A stretch of DNA of 15,503 bases from Planctomycetota bacterium. Its GTDB lineage: Bacteria; Planctomycetota; Planctomycetia; Pirellulales; Pirellulaceae. Of the stretch, positions 7,464 to 13,141 are shown piece by piece (positions within the stretch are counted from its first letter, which is position 1; every line of letters begins with the position of its first letter). The position numbers and the translations under genes are program-made. Under the pieces are notes generated by a model. That model did no database searches. It was not told where the DNA came from and saw nothing but the letters and a program-made list of their open reading frames with translations. The stretch is from the NCBI GenBank assembly GCA_026692885.1, contig JAPLNJ010000684.1, positions 1 to 15,503 of the forward strand, in the 5' to 3' direction.

Positions 7464-8387
7464 CTACGTCGGGACATACGGAACAAACACATCACCGAAT
7501 GCGGCAAACGCTGCCGCGAAGTCAGAATTCCGATCGGATGGTGCCAGGGCGACTATCATCACCGGATGCGGCAATAGCACGACTTCCGGTTCATTGGCCC
7601 GGCAGGAGCGGACACTGATGAGGCTGCGCAGATCGCCGTGCTGCCCTGGGTTGATGAAGGCTTTGCCCTTCCAGACTCGGCCGTCCGCGAGACCATCATC
7701 TTCGGCGGTAAATCGAACGGCAGCCGGTATATCCGTGTGGTTGTTCGCCGCGCAGGGGTCGATATCGATGGTGTCGAGGAACTGGCTGGCGGCAGCAACG
7801 ATCTCCGGCGGGGTCAGCCACTCGTTATGCCGAGCGACTGTGACTCGGGCCGAGTCTCTTGTGATGTCCGGCTTAACCTGCGTCTCAGCGGCCGCAATCA
7901 CCTTGAGGGCTCGTGTCATTGTGTACGTATTGAGCAGGTCATGGTCGCTTAGATCCGACACGCGTGTCGGATCCGTGGAGGCGAGTTCGCGTCGAGCCTC
8001 CTCCAGAAGGGGGCGGCTGGAGCGATCCAGCAGCATATAGCGTTGTGCGGTGCGCTCCGTGAGGCCGGTGGCTTCGGTGAAGTTTTCCCTTAGCCAAGCT
8101 CCGAATTGACCCGGTGCGACTAAGCTCTTTGCCGCGTTCAAGTACTTGCCGGCTTCGATAGCGTGCAGGACTGCGCTGGCCGCCGATTCGCGGCAGGCAA
8201 GGTGGGCACGCTCGATTTCGGAACGCAGCTCGGCGATCGCCTTTCCCCCTACGTTCCGTTGGACAGTTGCTCTTGGGGCTTGAATACTCTGGGCGGCGGG
8301 GAGCGTCAGTTCTCCCTGCTCCGGCTTTGCAGTAATTCTGCGCGGCGGGGATTTTGGTGCATGCTTTTGGTTTTCGCGGTCGGCCAT
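7464..8387 (-). CDS. DUF3102 + Dam-like (phage N6-adenine methyltransferase) fusion, catalytic motif altered
   Basis: The product has 307 residues. ATG 8387 has AAAGGAGAG 6 nt upstream; an ATG at 8432 lacks such a site. Residues 45-130 resemble DUF3102, an element-borne DNA-binding-type domain (AGKYLNAAKSLV, FGAWLRENF, GLTERTAQRYM). Residues 185-307 match the phage-type Dam N6-adenine methyltransferase family: NEWLTPPEI (188-196), DIDPCAAN (208-215), EDDGL (229-233) and FINPGQ (244-249). Active members have N/D-PP-Y at the last place; here the sequence is NPGQ and the C-terminus is short, so methylation activity may be lost. It is the first gene of the long operon that runs into the tubulin-like, VWA and relaxase genes. 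Upstream lies a gene-free stretch with a promoter-like repeat. Confidence 0.85.
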   Translation of the reverse strand: MADRENQKHAPKSPPRRITAKPEQGELTLPAAQSIQAPRATVQRNVGGKAIAELRSEIERAHLACRESAASAVLHAIEAGKYLNAAKSLVAPGQFGAWLRENFTEATGLTERTAQRYMLLDRSSRPLLEEARRELASTDPTRVSDLSDHDLLNTYTMTRALKVIAAAETQVKPDITRDSARVTVARHNEWLTPPEIVAAASQFLDTIDIDPCAANNHTDIPAAVRFTAEDDGLADGRVWKGKAFINPGQHGDLRSLISVRSCRANEPEVVLLPHPVMIVALAPSDRNSDFAAAFAAFGDVFVPYVPT

Positions 8388-8796
8388 GTGTACTCTCCTT
8401 TGGATAGGCCAGATTCTGGGGGTGACGAGCAAGACGGGATGAACCGCGTCTGCGACGACTCGAATTCACGGGCCAAGATGCTGTGGGGGCGGGATGCCGG
8501 GAGACTCAAGGGAGGAATTCCAGCAACTGGTGGATTCAAAGAGAATCCCGGTCCCGGCGACGAGATGGTGGCAAGGCGGACGTTATCGGGGACTACCCTG
8601 CAGGGTGCCACGTCGCAGTGGGAAGGGACGTGAGGTCGATCTGGCTCGATGTCTTTACTTGCCAGCCTGCAGAAAAGGTCCACCACGCCGAACGAGAAAT
8701 GGACCCTCACCAAGAAGATCGAAAGCCGTCGCGATTCAAGCAACCGCCAGCAACAGCGACGTGAGTGTCGGCAAGAATGAGAGACAGAATGAAGCT

Positions 8797-8863
8797 GCAT
8801 CGTGAGGGCCGCCTTCGATAGACAGTCCCCCGATGGATAGTCCCAACACCGGATAGTTTCGCC
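8797..8863 (-). repeat. Imperfect repeat, copy 1: candidate structured leader RNA
   Basis: By eye about 59 of 67 aligned positions match 10429-10497, with one 2-nt gap; weaker colinear similarity extends to roughly 8710-8898. The 2-nt gap and the lack of a shared start argue against coding. On the minus strand 8798-8835 folds as CATCG/CGATG, GGGG against CCTC, then CTGTC/GGCGG around a 7-nt loop. The largest block of differences from copy 2 falls in that loop, and the stem changes keep pairing if G-U is allowed on the minus-strand RNA. Confidence 0.6.
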
Positions 8864-8869
8864 ATGATT

Positions 8870-8898
8870 ATGTTAGCAGCGTATCGCAGATCGGGCAA
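8870..8898 (-). promoter_or_regulatory. Promoter-like hexamers before repeat copy 1
   Basis: On the minus strand TTGCCC (8893-8898) is followed after 17 nt by TAACAT (8870-8875), each 4 of 6 to the sigma-70 consensus. The equivalent pair occurs at the same position relative to copy 2. It would drive a leader of about 480 nt before the DUF3102 fusion gene. Confidence 0.4.
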
Positions 8899-9273
8899 GC
8901 TGCAGTTGCGGCATGCGACTGCAGATTGTCACCCCGTTCCTGGTGCAAGAACGGTTTGAGATTTGAGTCGCGAGGGAGCTCCCACCGATCCTGCCACGCG
9001 GTTGCCATGCAAGCGAAACATAGGATCAATACAAATACCGCGTCCGGCTGAAGAGTGCGTCGAAAGCAATTCGCATTGGAAGCGAGGCGAGTTCGAAACT
9101 GAAAAACCGAAAAAAAGTTTTGCCTTGCCGATTTGCGGCGGGATTTCTTGTCACTTCGTACTGAATCAACGCGGGCCATCCGTGCGTTCGTAATAATTCT
9201 GTGTGCCTAGCCGGAGCGATACTGCGTAGGTTTTTGGCTCGGTGAATTCCCACGAGCTGACGATGGTACGTCT

Positions 9274-9780
9274 CTACGACTTGTGGTCGTCTCGATTGCC
9301 CGCTGCATGTTCTTGACGGAAGCTGTCCGAGAATGTCATTCCCAGCCAGGTGAAGATGTAGTCCGATATCGAAGACGCCAGCGGAATCTCCGGGTTGTTC
9401 GTATGGCCGTTCGGCTCGAACCGCGTGTGCTCGAACTTTCGGGCGAGTGCTTCCACCGGGACACCGTACTGCAAGGCAAGCGAGGTCAGAACAGCAATCG
9501 TGTCGACGAGTCCGCTGATCGTGGAGCCTTGCTTCGCCATCTTGATGAACACCTCCCCAGGCGTTCCGTCTTCGTGCAATCCGACGGTGACGTAGCCTTC
9601 GTGGCCAGAGATAGAGAATTTGTGCGTGATCGACCGCCGGGTATCGGGCAGTCGCCTGCGGTGCGGCACGCCACGGGCTTGCTGAAGTTCCGTACGCAGA
9701 CGGCCCACTTCGAGACTCAGTTCCTCGAACGGAATATCGGCTTGCAAGGCCTCGTGCTGTGTGCTGTCAGGGGTATCCAT
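9274..9780 (-). CDS. Free-standing TSCPD-domain protein (ribonucleotide reductase C-terminal type)
   Basis: A 168-residue protein. ATG 9780 has GAGG 6 nt upstream; an upstream in-frame ATG (9840) lies within a hairpin and is unlikely. Residues about 48-148 match the TSCPD region at the C-terminus of adenosylcobalamin-dependent (class II) ribonucleotide reductase: GHEGYVTVGLHEDGTPGEVF, then a helix ending LALQYGVPVE, then FEPNG and ASSISDYIF. The reductase catalytic barrel is absent, as is the C-terminal cysteine pair. Residues 15-35 are a short amphipathic, coiled-coil-like helix replacing the rest of the enzyme. Free-standing versions may bind nucleotides, ssDNA or a reductase subunit; none of this is shown here. 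It follows the 47-aa ORF by 139 nt, and that leader can form two strong hairpins. Confidence 0.88.
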   Translation of the reverse strand: MDTPDSTQHEALQADIPFEELSLEVGRLRTELQQARGVPHRRRLPDTRRSITHKFSISGHEGYVTVGLHEDGTPGEVFIKMAKQGSTISGLVDTIAVLTSLALQYGVPVEALARKFEHTRFEPNGHTNNPEIPLASSISDYIFTWLGMTFSDSFRQEHAAGNRDDHKS

Positions 9781-9813
9781 AGAGATCCTCTTCTTGAGTT
9801 GAAAACACGTCAG

Positions 9814-9838
9814 GGGCCAGTCCGTTATGGGCTGGCCC
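9814..9838 (-). promoter_or_regulatory. Hairpin just before the TSCPD ribosome site
   Basis: GGGCCAG (9814-9820) and CTGGCCC (9832-9838) form a perfect 7-bp stem with an 11-nt loop, ending 33 nt before the TSCPD start. On the minus strand it is followed by CTGACGTGTTTTC. It could act as an attenuator or shape access to the ribosome site. Confidence 0.45.
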
Positions 9839-9862
9839 AAGCATCACGTGCTACGCAAGCAC

Positions 9863-9911
9863 CACTACACTCGCCGGGAGTCGCCGTGGCGGCGACCGAG
9901 GGAGTGTGGTG
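9863..9911 (-). promoter_or_regulatory. Long two-part hairpin in the TSCPD leader
   Basis: An outer stem pairs 9863-9872 with 9902-9911 (CACTACACTC/GAGTGTGGTG, 9 of 10). An inner stem pairs GTCGCC (9880-9885) with GGCGAC (9891-9896) around a 5-nt loop. It starts 9 nt downstream of the 47-aa ORF stop. No U-run follows, and no cobalamin-riboswitch box was seen, so a structured leader or Rho-type processing point is more likely than an intrinsic terminator. Confidence 0.45.
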
Positions 9912-9919
9912 TGGTGTAT

Positions 9920-10063
9920 TCATACCTTCTTGTGTCGAATGAATGACTCGCATTGGTTGTTATGGAGGTCTCGGGCCGAACTGTCTCGCAAACTCTGGTG
10001 TTCCGTAGGCCGTGGGATTGGCGCAGGGGCGTCTGCGTTGACCGAGATTTGCCGCGTCTTCAT
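9920..10063 (-). CDS. Small ORF (47 aa) translationally coupled to the zinc-ribbon gene
   Basis: The ATG at 10063 overlaps the zinc-ribbon stop as ATGA, and AGGAG lies about 9 nt upstream within the end of that gene. This is the classic arrangement for coupled translation. The peptide begins MKTRQISVNADAP, has a Pro-rich part (APAPIPRPTE) and a charged, His-containing end (ESFIRHKKV). No domain, signal peptide or membrane helix is visible. It could be a real small protein or a leader peptide whose translation affects the hairpin that follows. The start context is the main support. Confidence 0.5.
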   Translation of the reverse strand: MKTRQISVNADAPAPIPRPTEHQSLRDSSARDLHNNQCESFIRHKKV

Positions 10064-10260
10064 TGGGGTCGCTCCTGCAATGTCGAGGCAGGATCGATTT
10101 CGGCCGATTGCTGCCTCCACCACGGTGGGGCAATGCGTTCGGTGGAAGTGGAGGGAACTTGGCACCGAGGGCATATACCGTGTTTGCGGGGCGCAAACCA
10201 TTTCGCTCCGCAAAAATTGCACACGAAGTACCATGGCGGCCTGCTTATGGTGTGTTTCAT
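10060..10260 (-). CDS. Small zinc-ribbon protein (66 aa)
   Basis: Residues 11-35 read YFVCNFCGAKWFAPRKHG then ICPRC. The C-x2-C (C14, C17) and second C-x2-C (about C30, C33) form a rubredoxin-like zinc ribbon with a short knuckle spacing. The remainder is polar and Pro-rich (IAPPWWRQQ). GGAG lies 10 nt before ATG 10260. Such small ribbons often mediate protein or nucleic-acid contacts; the partner is unknown. It heads the operon with the 47-aa ORF and the TSCPD gene and lies about 170 nt downstream of repeat copy 2 and its promoter-like hexamers. Confidence 0.75.
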   Translation of the reverse strand: MKHTISRPPWYFVCNFCGAKWFAPRKHGICPRCQVPSTSTERIAPPWWRQQSAEIDPASTLQERPQ

Positions 10261-10428
10261 TGGTTCAATTCTCCGCGGAAGGTTGCGCTCGCTTGCGGTA
10301 CTGAGCGGTGTTGAGAGGCTGCGGCGGCGTGGCCGGCTGAAGCCGTCCCGGTCGGACTGGACGGTTAGTTGTTGGCCGAGGAAGCCAACGCGACAAAAAA
10401 CCGGTAAGAGAGTGGGACAACAAACGAA

Positions 10429-10497
10429 GCATCTTGAGGGCCGCCTTATTTCGGCAGTCCCCCGATGGATGGTCCCAACACCGGAGAGAGTTTCGCC
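10429..10497 (-). repeat. Imperfect repeat, copy 2: candidate structured leader RNA
   Basis: Partner of the 8797-8863 element in the same orientation. On the minus strand 10430-10467 folds as CATC/GATG, GGGG against CCTC, and CTGCC/GGCGG around a 7-nt loop (GAAATAA). Against copy 1, CTGCC becomes CTGTC, exchanging C-G for U-G while keeping the stem. It ends about 170 nt before the zinc-ribbon start codon. Confidence 0.6.
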
Positions 10498-10503
10498 GTC
10501 ATC

Positions 10504-10531
10504 ATCTTACCGGGCTGTATACCCGCGGCAA
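10504..10531 (-). promoter_or_regulatory. Promoter-like hexamers before repeat copy 2
   Basis: TTGCCG (10526-10531), a 16-nt spacer and TAAGAT (10504-10509) on the minus strand, each 4 of 6 to consensus. The position relative to the repeat matches copy 1. It would drive the zinc-ribbon / 47-aa / TSCPD operon. Confidence 0.4.
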
Positions 10532-10679
10532 GCGAAATCTCTAGAGGTTGATTGCCCGCGATGATTTTGCCCTTCGTAGACAGTCGCTTGGTGAGTCGTC
10601 GTTTCGGGAAGATTGTTGCCGTCTGCGGTTATCGTCGCGGCGGTCTGCCACGCAACCACTACGTCATTGCAGCATACAG

Positions 10680-10787
10680 GTCCAACAACTGGACACTATG
10701 CTGCCGGACATCGCGGAGGACATTAGCAGCGCCTGGGAAACGGCGGAGACCAGCCGCCGTTTCCGCTTGGGTTCATCGCTTTGTTAG
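10680..10787 (+). pseudogene. Remnant of a dockerin-family protein C-terminal tail
   Basis: On the plus strand, opposite to all other genes here, the sequence encodes QLDTMLPDIAEDISSAWE and stops at 10785-10787. It matches the tails of the two dockerin-family genes on the right (LDTILPDIAWDINSVWQ and LDAILPDIAGDIGSVWQ) at both protein and DNA level. Nothing upstream in the same frame resembles the rest of such a protein, so only about 30 codons survive. It is a relic of a rearrangement or decayed gene. Confidence 0.6.
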
Positions 10788-10807
10788 CACGCCCCATCTC
10801 CGCCAAT

Positions 10808-12058
10808 TCATCCAAACGTACCCTTGAGAAAGCAATCAGTACAGAGTGGTCCACTTTGTTGCCCCGACTCTGCGTCGATTACTACTCCCGATCGTTGACC
10901 GGGCTCCATGGCACGACCGCATTTCCGACATCTTCTCTCCGGCTCCGGCGTTACTTTACGCTTACAGTCGCCGCACACCGTCATCAGGTCGCCCTCATCT
11001 ACATCAAAGACCGCACTTGGGGCCACGGACTCTTGCAGATCACGTAAGCATCGAGGACAGCGATTATTTCCAACCGTTCTCACCCCAGGCAACCATATGC
11101 CACCTGTCCCAACGCTAAGGCTAAGGGCCATAGAAGCAAAGATCGGAAGCGTTTCGGTGAACCTGTCGGCGGGGGCCTCGCAGATCATCTGAAGAAAGAT
11201 AGTCCGTCGCCTTCCGAACAGCATGTTCAAGTTCAATTCCTCCATGGTGCCAGCTTGCCCCTGGTAGGTGTAACGGATCCATGCGGCCGGACGGCCTAAG
11301 AACCGAGTTTGCTCTGCGGTTCTCACTTGCAAGCCTCGAAACATTTGGCGGAGGTCGGAGACGGCCTTTGCCATATACGACGGAAGACTGCCGGCCTCGG
11401 AGACTGCGGAGAGATGAACGAGGAAACCTGGCCGTCCGCCAGTTCCTCGCGGTCCGCCCAATCCGACAACCTTCCACCAAGGCGGAGCGTCTTGGTTCTC
11501 GAAAACGATCTCCCAATCGGTCGGGTATTTCAACGAGACGTTGTACCGTTCGTTGTTGTATTCCTTTGGTGTTTGGCTGAAGTCTGGACGTACCACTCGA
11601 AGACGAAGGTGGGCGGGTTTGCTATAGGCGATTTTCACCTCAGCTTGCCTGCGAACTTCAACTTCAAAAAGCGGTGATTTCGCTCCGAGCCCGAGAAATC
11701 CTTTTCGGGCCGGCTCTACGAGATGGATTCGGGACACGCTCTCGCTCGCAGTCATCCCAGTCTGGGCTACCGATTTCGCTTCGTCCTCGGAAGGGGCACG
11801 CACATGAACGGTACGGGAGAGTGAGTCCGAAAGCTCCCTCCTCTCGACGACGTCGACCCCTGGTGGGACTTTGGCTTCCGCGTTCGTCCAAGCGTCTGTT
11901 AGAGTCTCAGCACGTTCTTGGATTGTCTGCGGTCGGTGTGATCCCTCCTCCAGTACCTCTTCCGCAACGGGGAAGCAGGCGTCAGGAATCTGATTCCACG
12001 CCGTGCTACGGGCGGCTGTCAGTGTCTGTCCCTTGGCTTCGACCATGTTGGCTGTCAC
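10808..12058 (-). CDS. Jag-N-like / PsbP-like (DUF1795-type) protein with two C-terminal zinc modules
   Basis: GTG 12058 is preferred because AAAGGAGGAGG lies 5 nt upstream; the frame stays open to ATG 12295 but that part looks non-coding. The product has 416 residues. Residues 1-80 show repeated strand-helix units (VTAN...A...A..QIP, then RAETLTDAWTNAEAKVP). Residues 82-136 resemble the Jag N-terminal domain, including the GFLGLGAK signature (120-127). Residues 172-326 look like the PsbP/DUF1795 fold (YNVSLKYPTDWEIV, FLGRPAAWIRYTY). Two cysteine modules follow: C334/C337 with C362/C365, and C387/C390 with C406/C409. No signal peptide or membrane helix is seen, so it is probably cytoplasmic. 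I know no characterised protein with this domain order. It lies downstream of the GYF_2 ORF. Confidence 0.8.
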   Translation of the reverse strand: MTANMVEAKGQTLTAARSTAWNQIPDACFPVAEEVLEEGSHRPQTIQERAETLTDAWTNAEAKVPPGVDVVERRELSDSLSRTVHVRAPSEDEAKSVAQTGMTASESVSRIHLVEPARKGFLGLGAKSPLFEVEVRRQAEVKIAYSKPAHLRLRVVRPDFSQTPKEYNNERYNVSLKYPTDWEIVFENQDAPPWWKVVGLGGPRGTGGRPGFLVHLSAVSEAGSLPSYMAKAVSDLRQMFRGLQVRTAEQTRFLGRPAAWIRYTYQGQAGTMEELNLNMLFGRRRTIFLQMICEAPADRFTETLPIFASMALSLSVGTGGIWLPGVRTVGNNRCPRCLRDLQESVAPSAVFDVDEGDLMTVCGDCKRKVTPEPERRCRKCGRAMEPGQRSGVVIDAESGQQSGPLCTDCFLKGTFG

Positions 12059-12093
12059 TGTCGCCTCCTCCTTTCTCGTGCCAACGATACTAA

Positions 12094-12208
12094 TTATCAC
12101 CGGCACCCCCCCCGGTAGCCAGAGTATCAGCGTGGTTATCGGGGGATTTGGTAAATTTACCACCGGAGTCGCAACCCGGTAGCGGGAGCCTTTGGATGCC
12201 GGTGATAA
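12094..12208 (-). promoter_or_regulatory. Inverted-repeat-rich region upstream of the Jag-N-like gene
   Basis: Three signals lie 36-150 nt before GTG 12058. A 12-bp inverted repeat pairs ttatcaccggca (12094-12105) with tgccggtgataa (12197-12208). A perfect 12-bp palindrome GGTAAATTTACC lies at 12150-12161. A run of eight C (12106-12113) sits next to a minus-strand GATAAT that could be a -10 element. Together they suggest an operator or promoter, but no regulator is identifiable. Confidence 0.4.
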
Positions 12209-12299
12209 CGCACAAAATACCGGGCTGCCCGACAGATCGGGGGCTTCTTTCCCGGCCTGTTCCAACATTGGTTCCTTTGTGGGCGCCGCGTCCATCTGC

Positions 12300-12806
12300 T
12301 TTCCCGTCAGCCAGCGGCATACCCCGCTTCACGTCGGTGCGCAGCTTACCGCGCAGGCAATGGGCTGGCAAGCCTTTGCGTTGATTTTCAGTCGACTGGG
12401 TACACGCGTGATGCGGCTGGATCCGGCGGCCGGACCACCGCCTTCCTGTCGACATCGTTGGCGTCGGTGCCAGACGTTGCCCTTGCAGGCAACTGACGCC
12501 TTGTCCGCCCCAGGCTTGAAGCCAAGGGCAGCTCCGGCAAATTAGGGCCGAACCGATCTGGATGAGCAGTTGTCGCCCAGCGAAGCAACAACCACGCGGA
12601 TTCCCCCCGTTCGACAAAACCCTACGCTCTTCTTCCCCGGCCAAACTGTTCGCCGAAAGGGTTTGTTCAGCCGAAGCTTGTGGAGCAACGCTGGAAGTCG
12701 TTGGTGCTGGTTTCAGTTGGATAGGCAGTTGACCAGATTCCCGTGGCTGCGGCCGAATCTTTTGTTCCAGCGATTGGCAGCCGTCGAGAGTCGCGAGCAC
12801 AGTCAA
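12300..12806 (-). pseudogene. Probable decayed continuation of the GYF_2 gene (zinc-ribbon-like remnant)
   Basis: In a different frame from the GYF_2 ORF, the sequence reads as a plausible Pro/Gln/Ala linker (QLPIQLKPAPTTSSVAPQAS, about 12730-12670). It then reads GCCFAGRQLL...ALICRSC near 12585-12520. A third frame just after contains GFKPGADKASVACKGNVW, resembling the zinc-ribbon segments common in planctomycete proteins. These pieces are linked only by frame changes and stops, so this looks like a broken gene. The evidence is compositional and may mislead. Confidence 0.3.
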
Positions 12807-13014
12807 CTTGGTTTGTCATCATCGAGCCATGCCCAGTCTGAGGGCCTGTCTTGAAGATTTCGGGGACTCGGCACGCCGCCACCCACTCGCCAGTCTCGGC
12901 TTCTTGAACCAGGCTGTTGGCGTCGATCTCGCCAGCAGCTGCTTTCAAACGCAGCTGCGAAACGGAGAACGGTCCAAGCAGCTGCCCACTCTGCTGAACA
13001 AACCACCGATTCAT
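12667..13014 (-). CDS. GYF_2 (DUF4339) domain protein, possibly truncated by frameshift
   Basis: ATG 13014 has AAGGG about 8 nt upstream. Residues 1-55 are a GYF_2 domain: RWFVQQSGQLLGPFSVSQLR, then AAAGEIDANSLVQEAETGEW and VAACRVPEIF. GYF_2 domains are abundant at the N-terminus of planctomycete proteins, usually followed by a linker and membrane or zinc segments. Here the frame ends at residue 115, and the last 40 residues look less protein-like than the overlapping frame that opens near 12806. A single indel near 12800 would join the domain to that linker. The gene lies 127 nt after the dockerin gene stop. Confidence 0.65.
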   Translation of the reverse strand: MNRWFVQQSGQLLGPFSVSQLRLKAAAGEIDANSLVQEAETGEWVAACRVPEIFKTGPQTGHGSMMTNQVDCARDSRRLPIAGTKDSAAATGIWSTAYPTETSTNDFQRCSTSFG

Positions 13015-13141
13015 CGTTTTGCCCTTCGGTCCGAGATAGAGTTTCGAGTGGCCGGAGGTCTTCCCCGTACGGTATGCCTCAAATGATCAAACGGTACTCT
13101 GGTCGCTGGTCACCAACAGAAGTCGGTGGACTCGCAATCGC

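Larger units (their letters stand above)
8388..9273. other. Gene-free stretch with repeat copy 1; no convincing CDS
   Basis: About 890 bases lie between the DUF3102 fusion and the TSCPD gene. Several short open frames exist on both strands, but none has a recognisable domain, a good ribosome site or protein-like composition. The interval holds copy 1 of the duplicated leader element (8797-8863) and its promoter-like hexamers. A purine run near 9101-9116 gives a T-rich minus-strand sequence downstream of the TSCPD gene, but no stem precedes it. Confidence 0.6.
10261..10807. other. Intergenic region with repeat copy 2 and a gene remnant
   Basis: About 550 bases without an intact gene. It holds the leader of the zinc-ribbon operon, repeat copy 2, promoter-like hexamers at 10504-10531, and a plus-strand remnant of a dockerin-family protein tail at 10680-10787. 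The other short open frames have no protein-like features. Confidence 0.6.

Noticed and set aside
8306..8800. Minus-strand open frame upstream of the DUF3102 fusion
   Set aside because: It overlaps the true start and ribosome site of that gene and has no protein-like motif.
8494..8805. Plus-strand open frame in the gene-free stretch
   Set aside because: Basic, low-complexity composition with no recognisable motif, and it runs into repeat copy 1.
8868..9179. Minus-strand open frame with one hydrophobic stretch
   Set aside because: No ribosome site, no domain, and it ends over the promoter-like site of repeat copy 1.
9780..9920. Cobalamin riboswitch before the TSCPD gene
   Set aside because: Attractive because the domain comes from B12-dependent reductase, but no B12-box-like GCCACTG or matching core was found.
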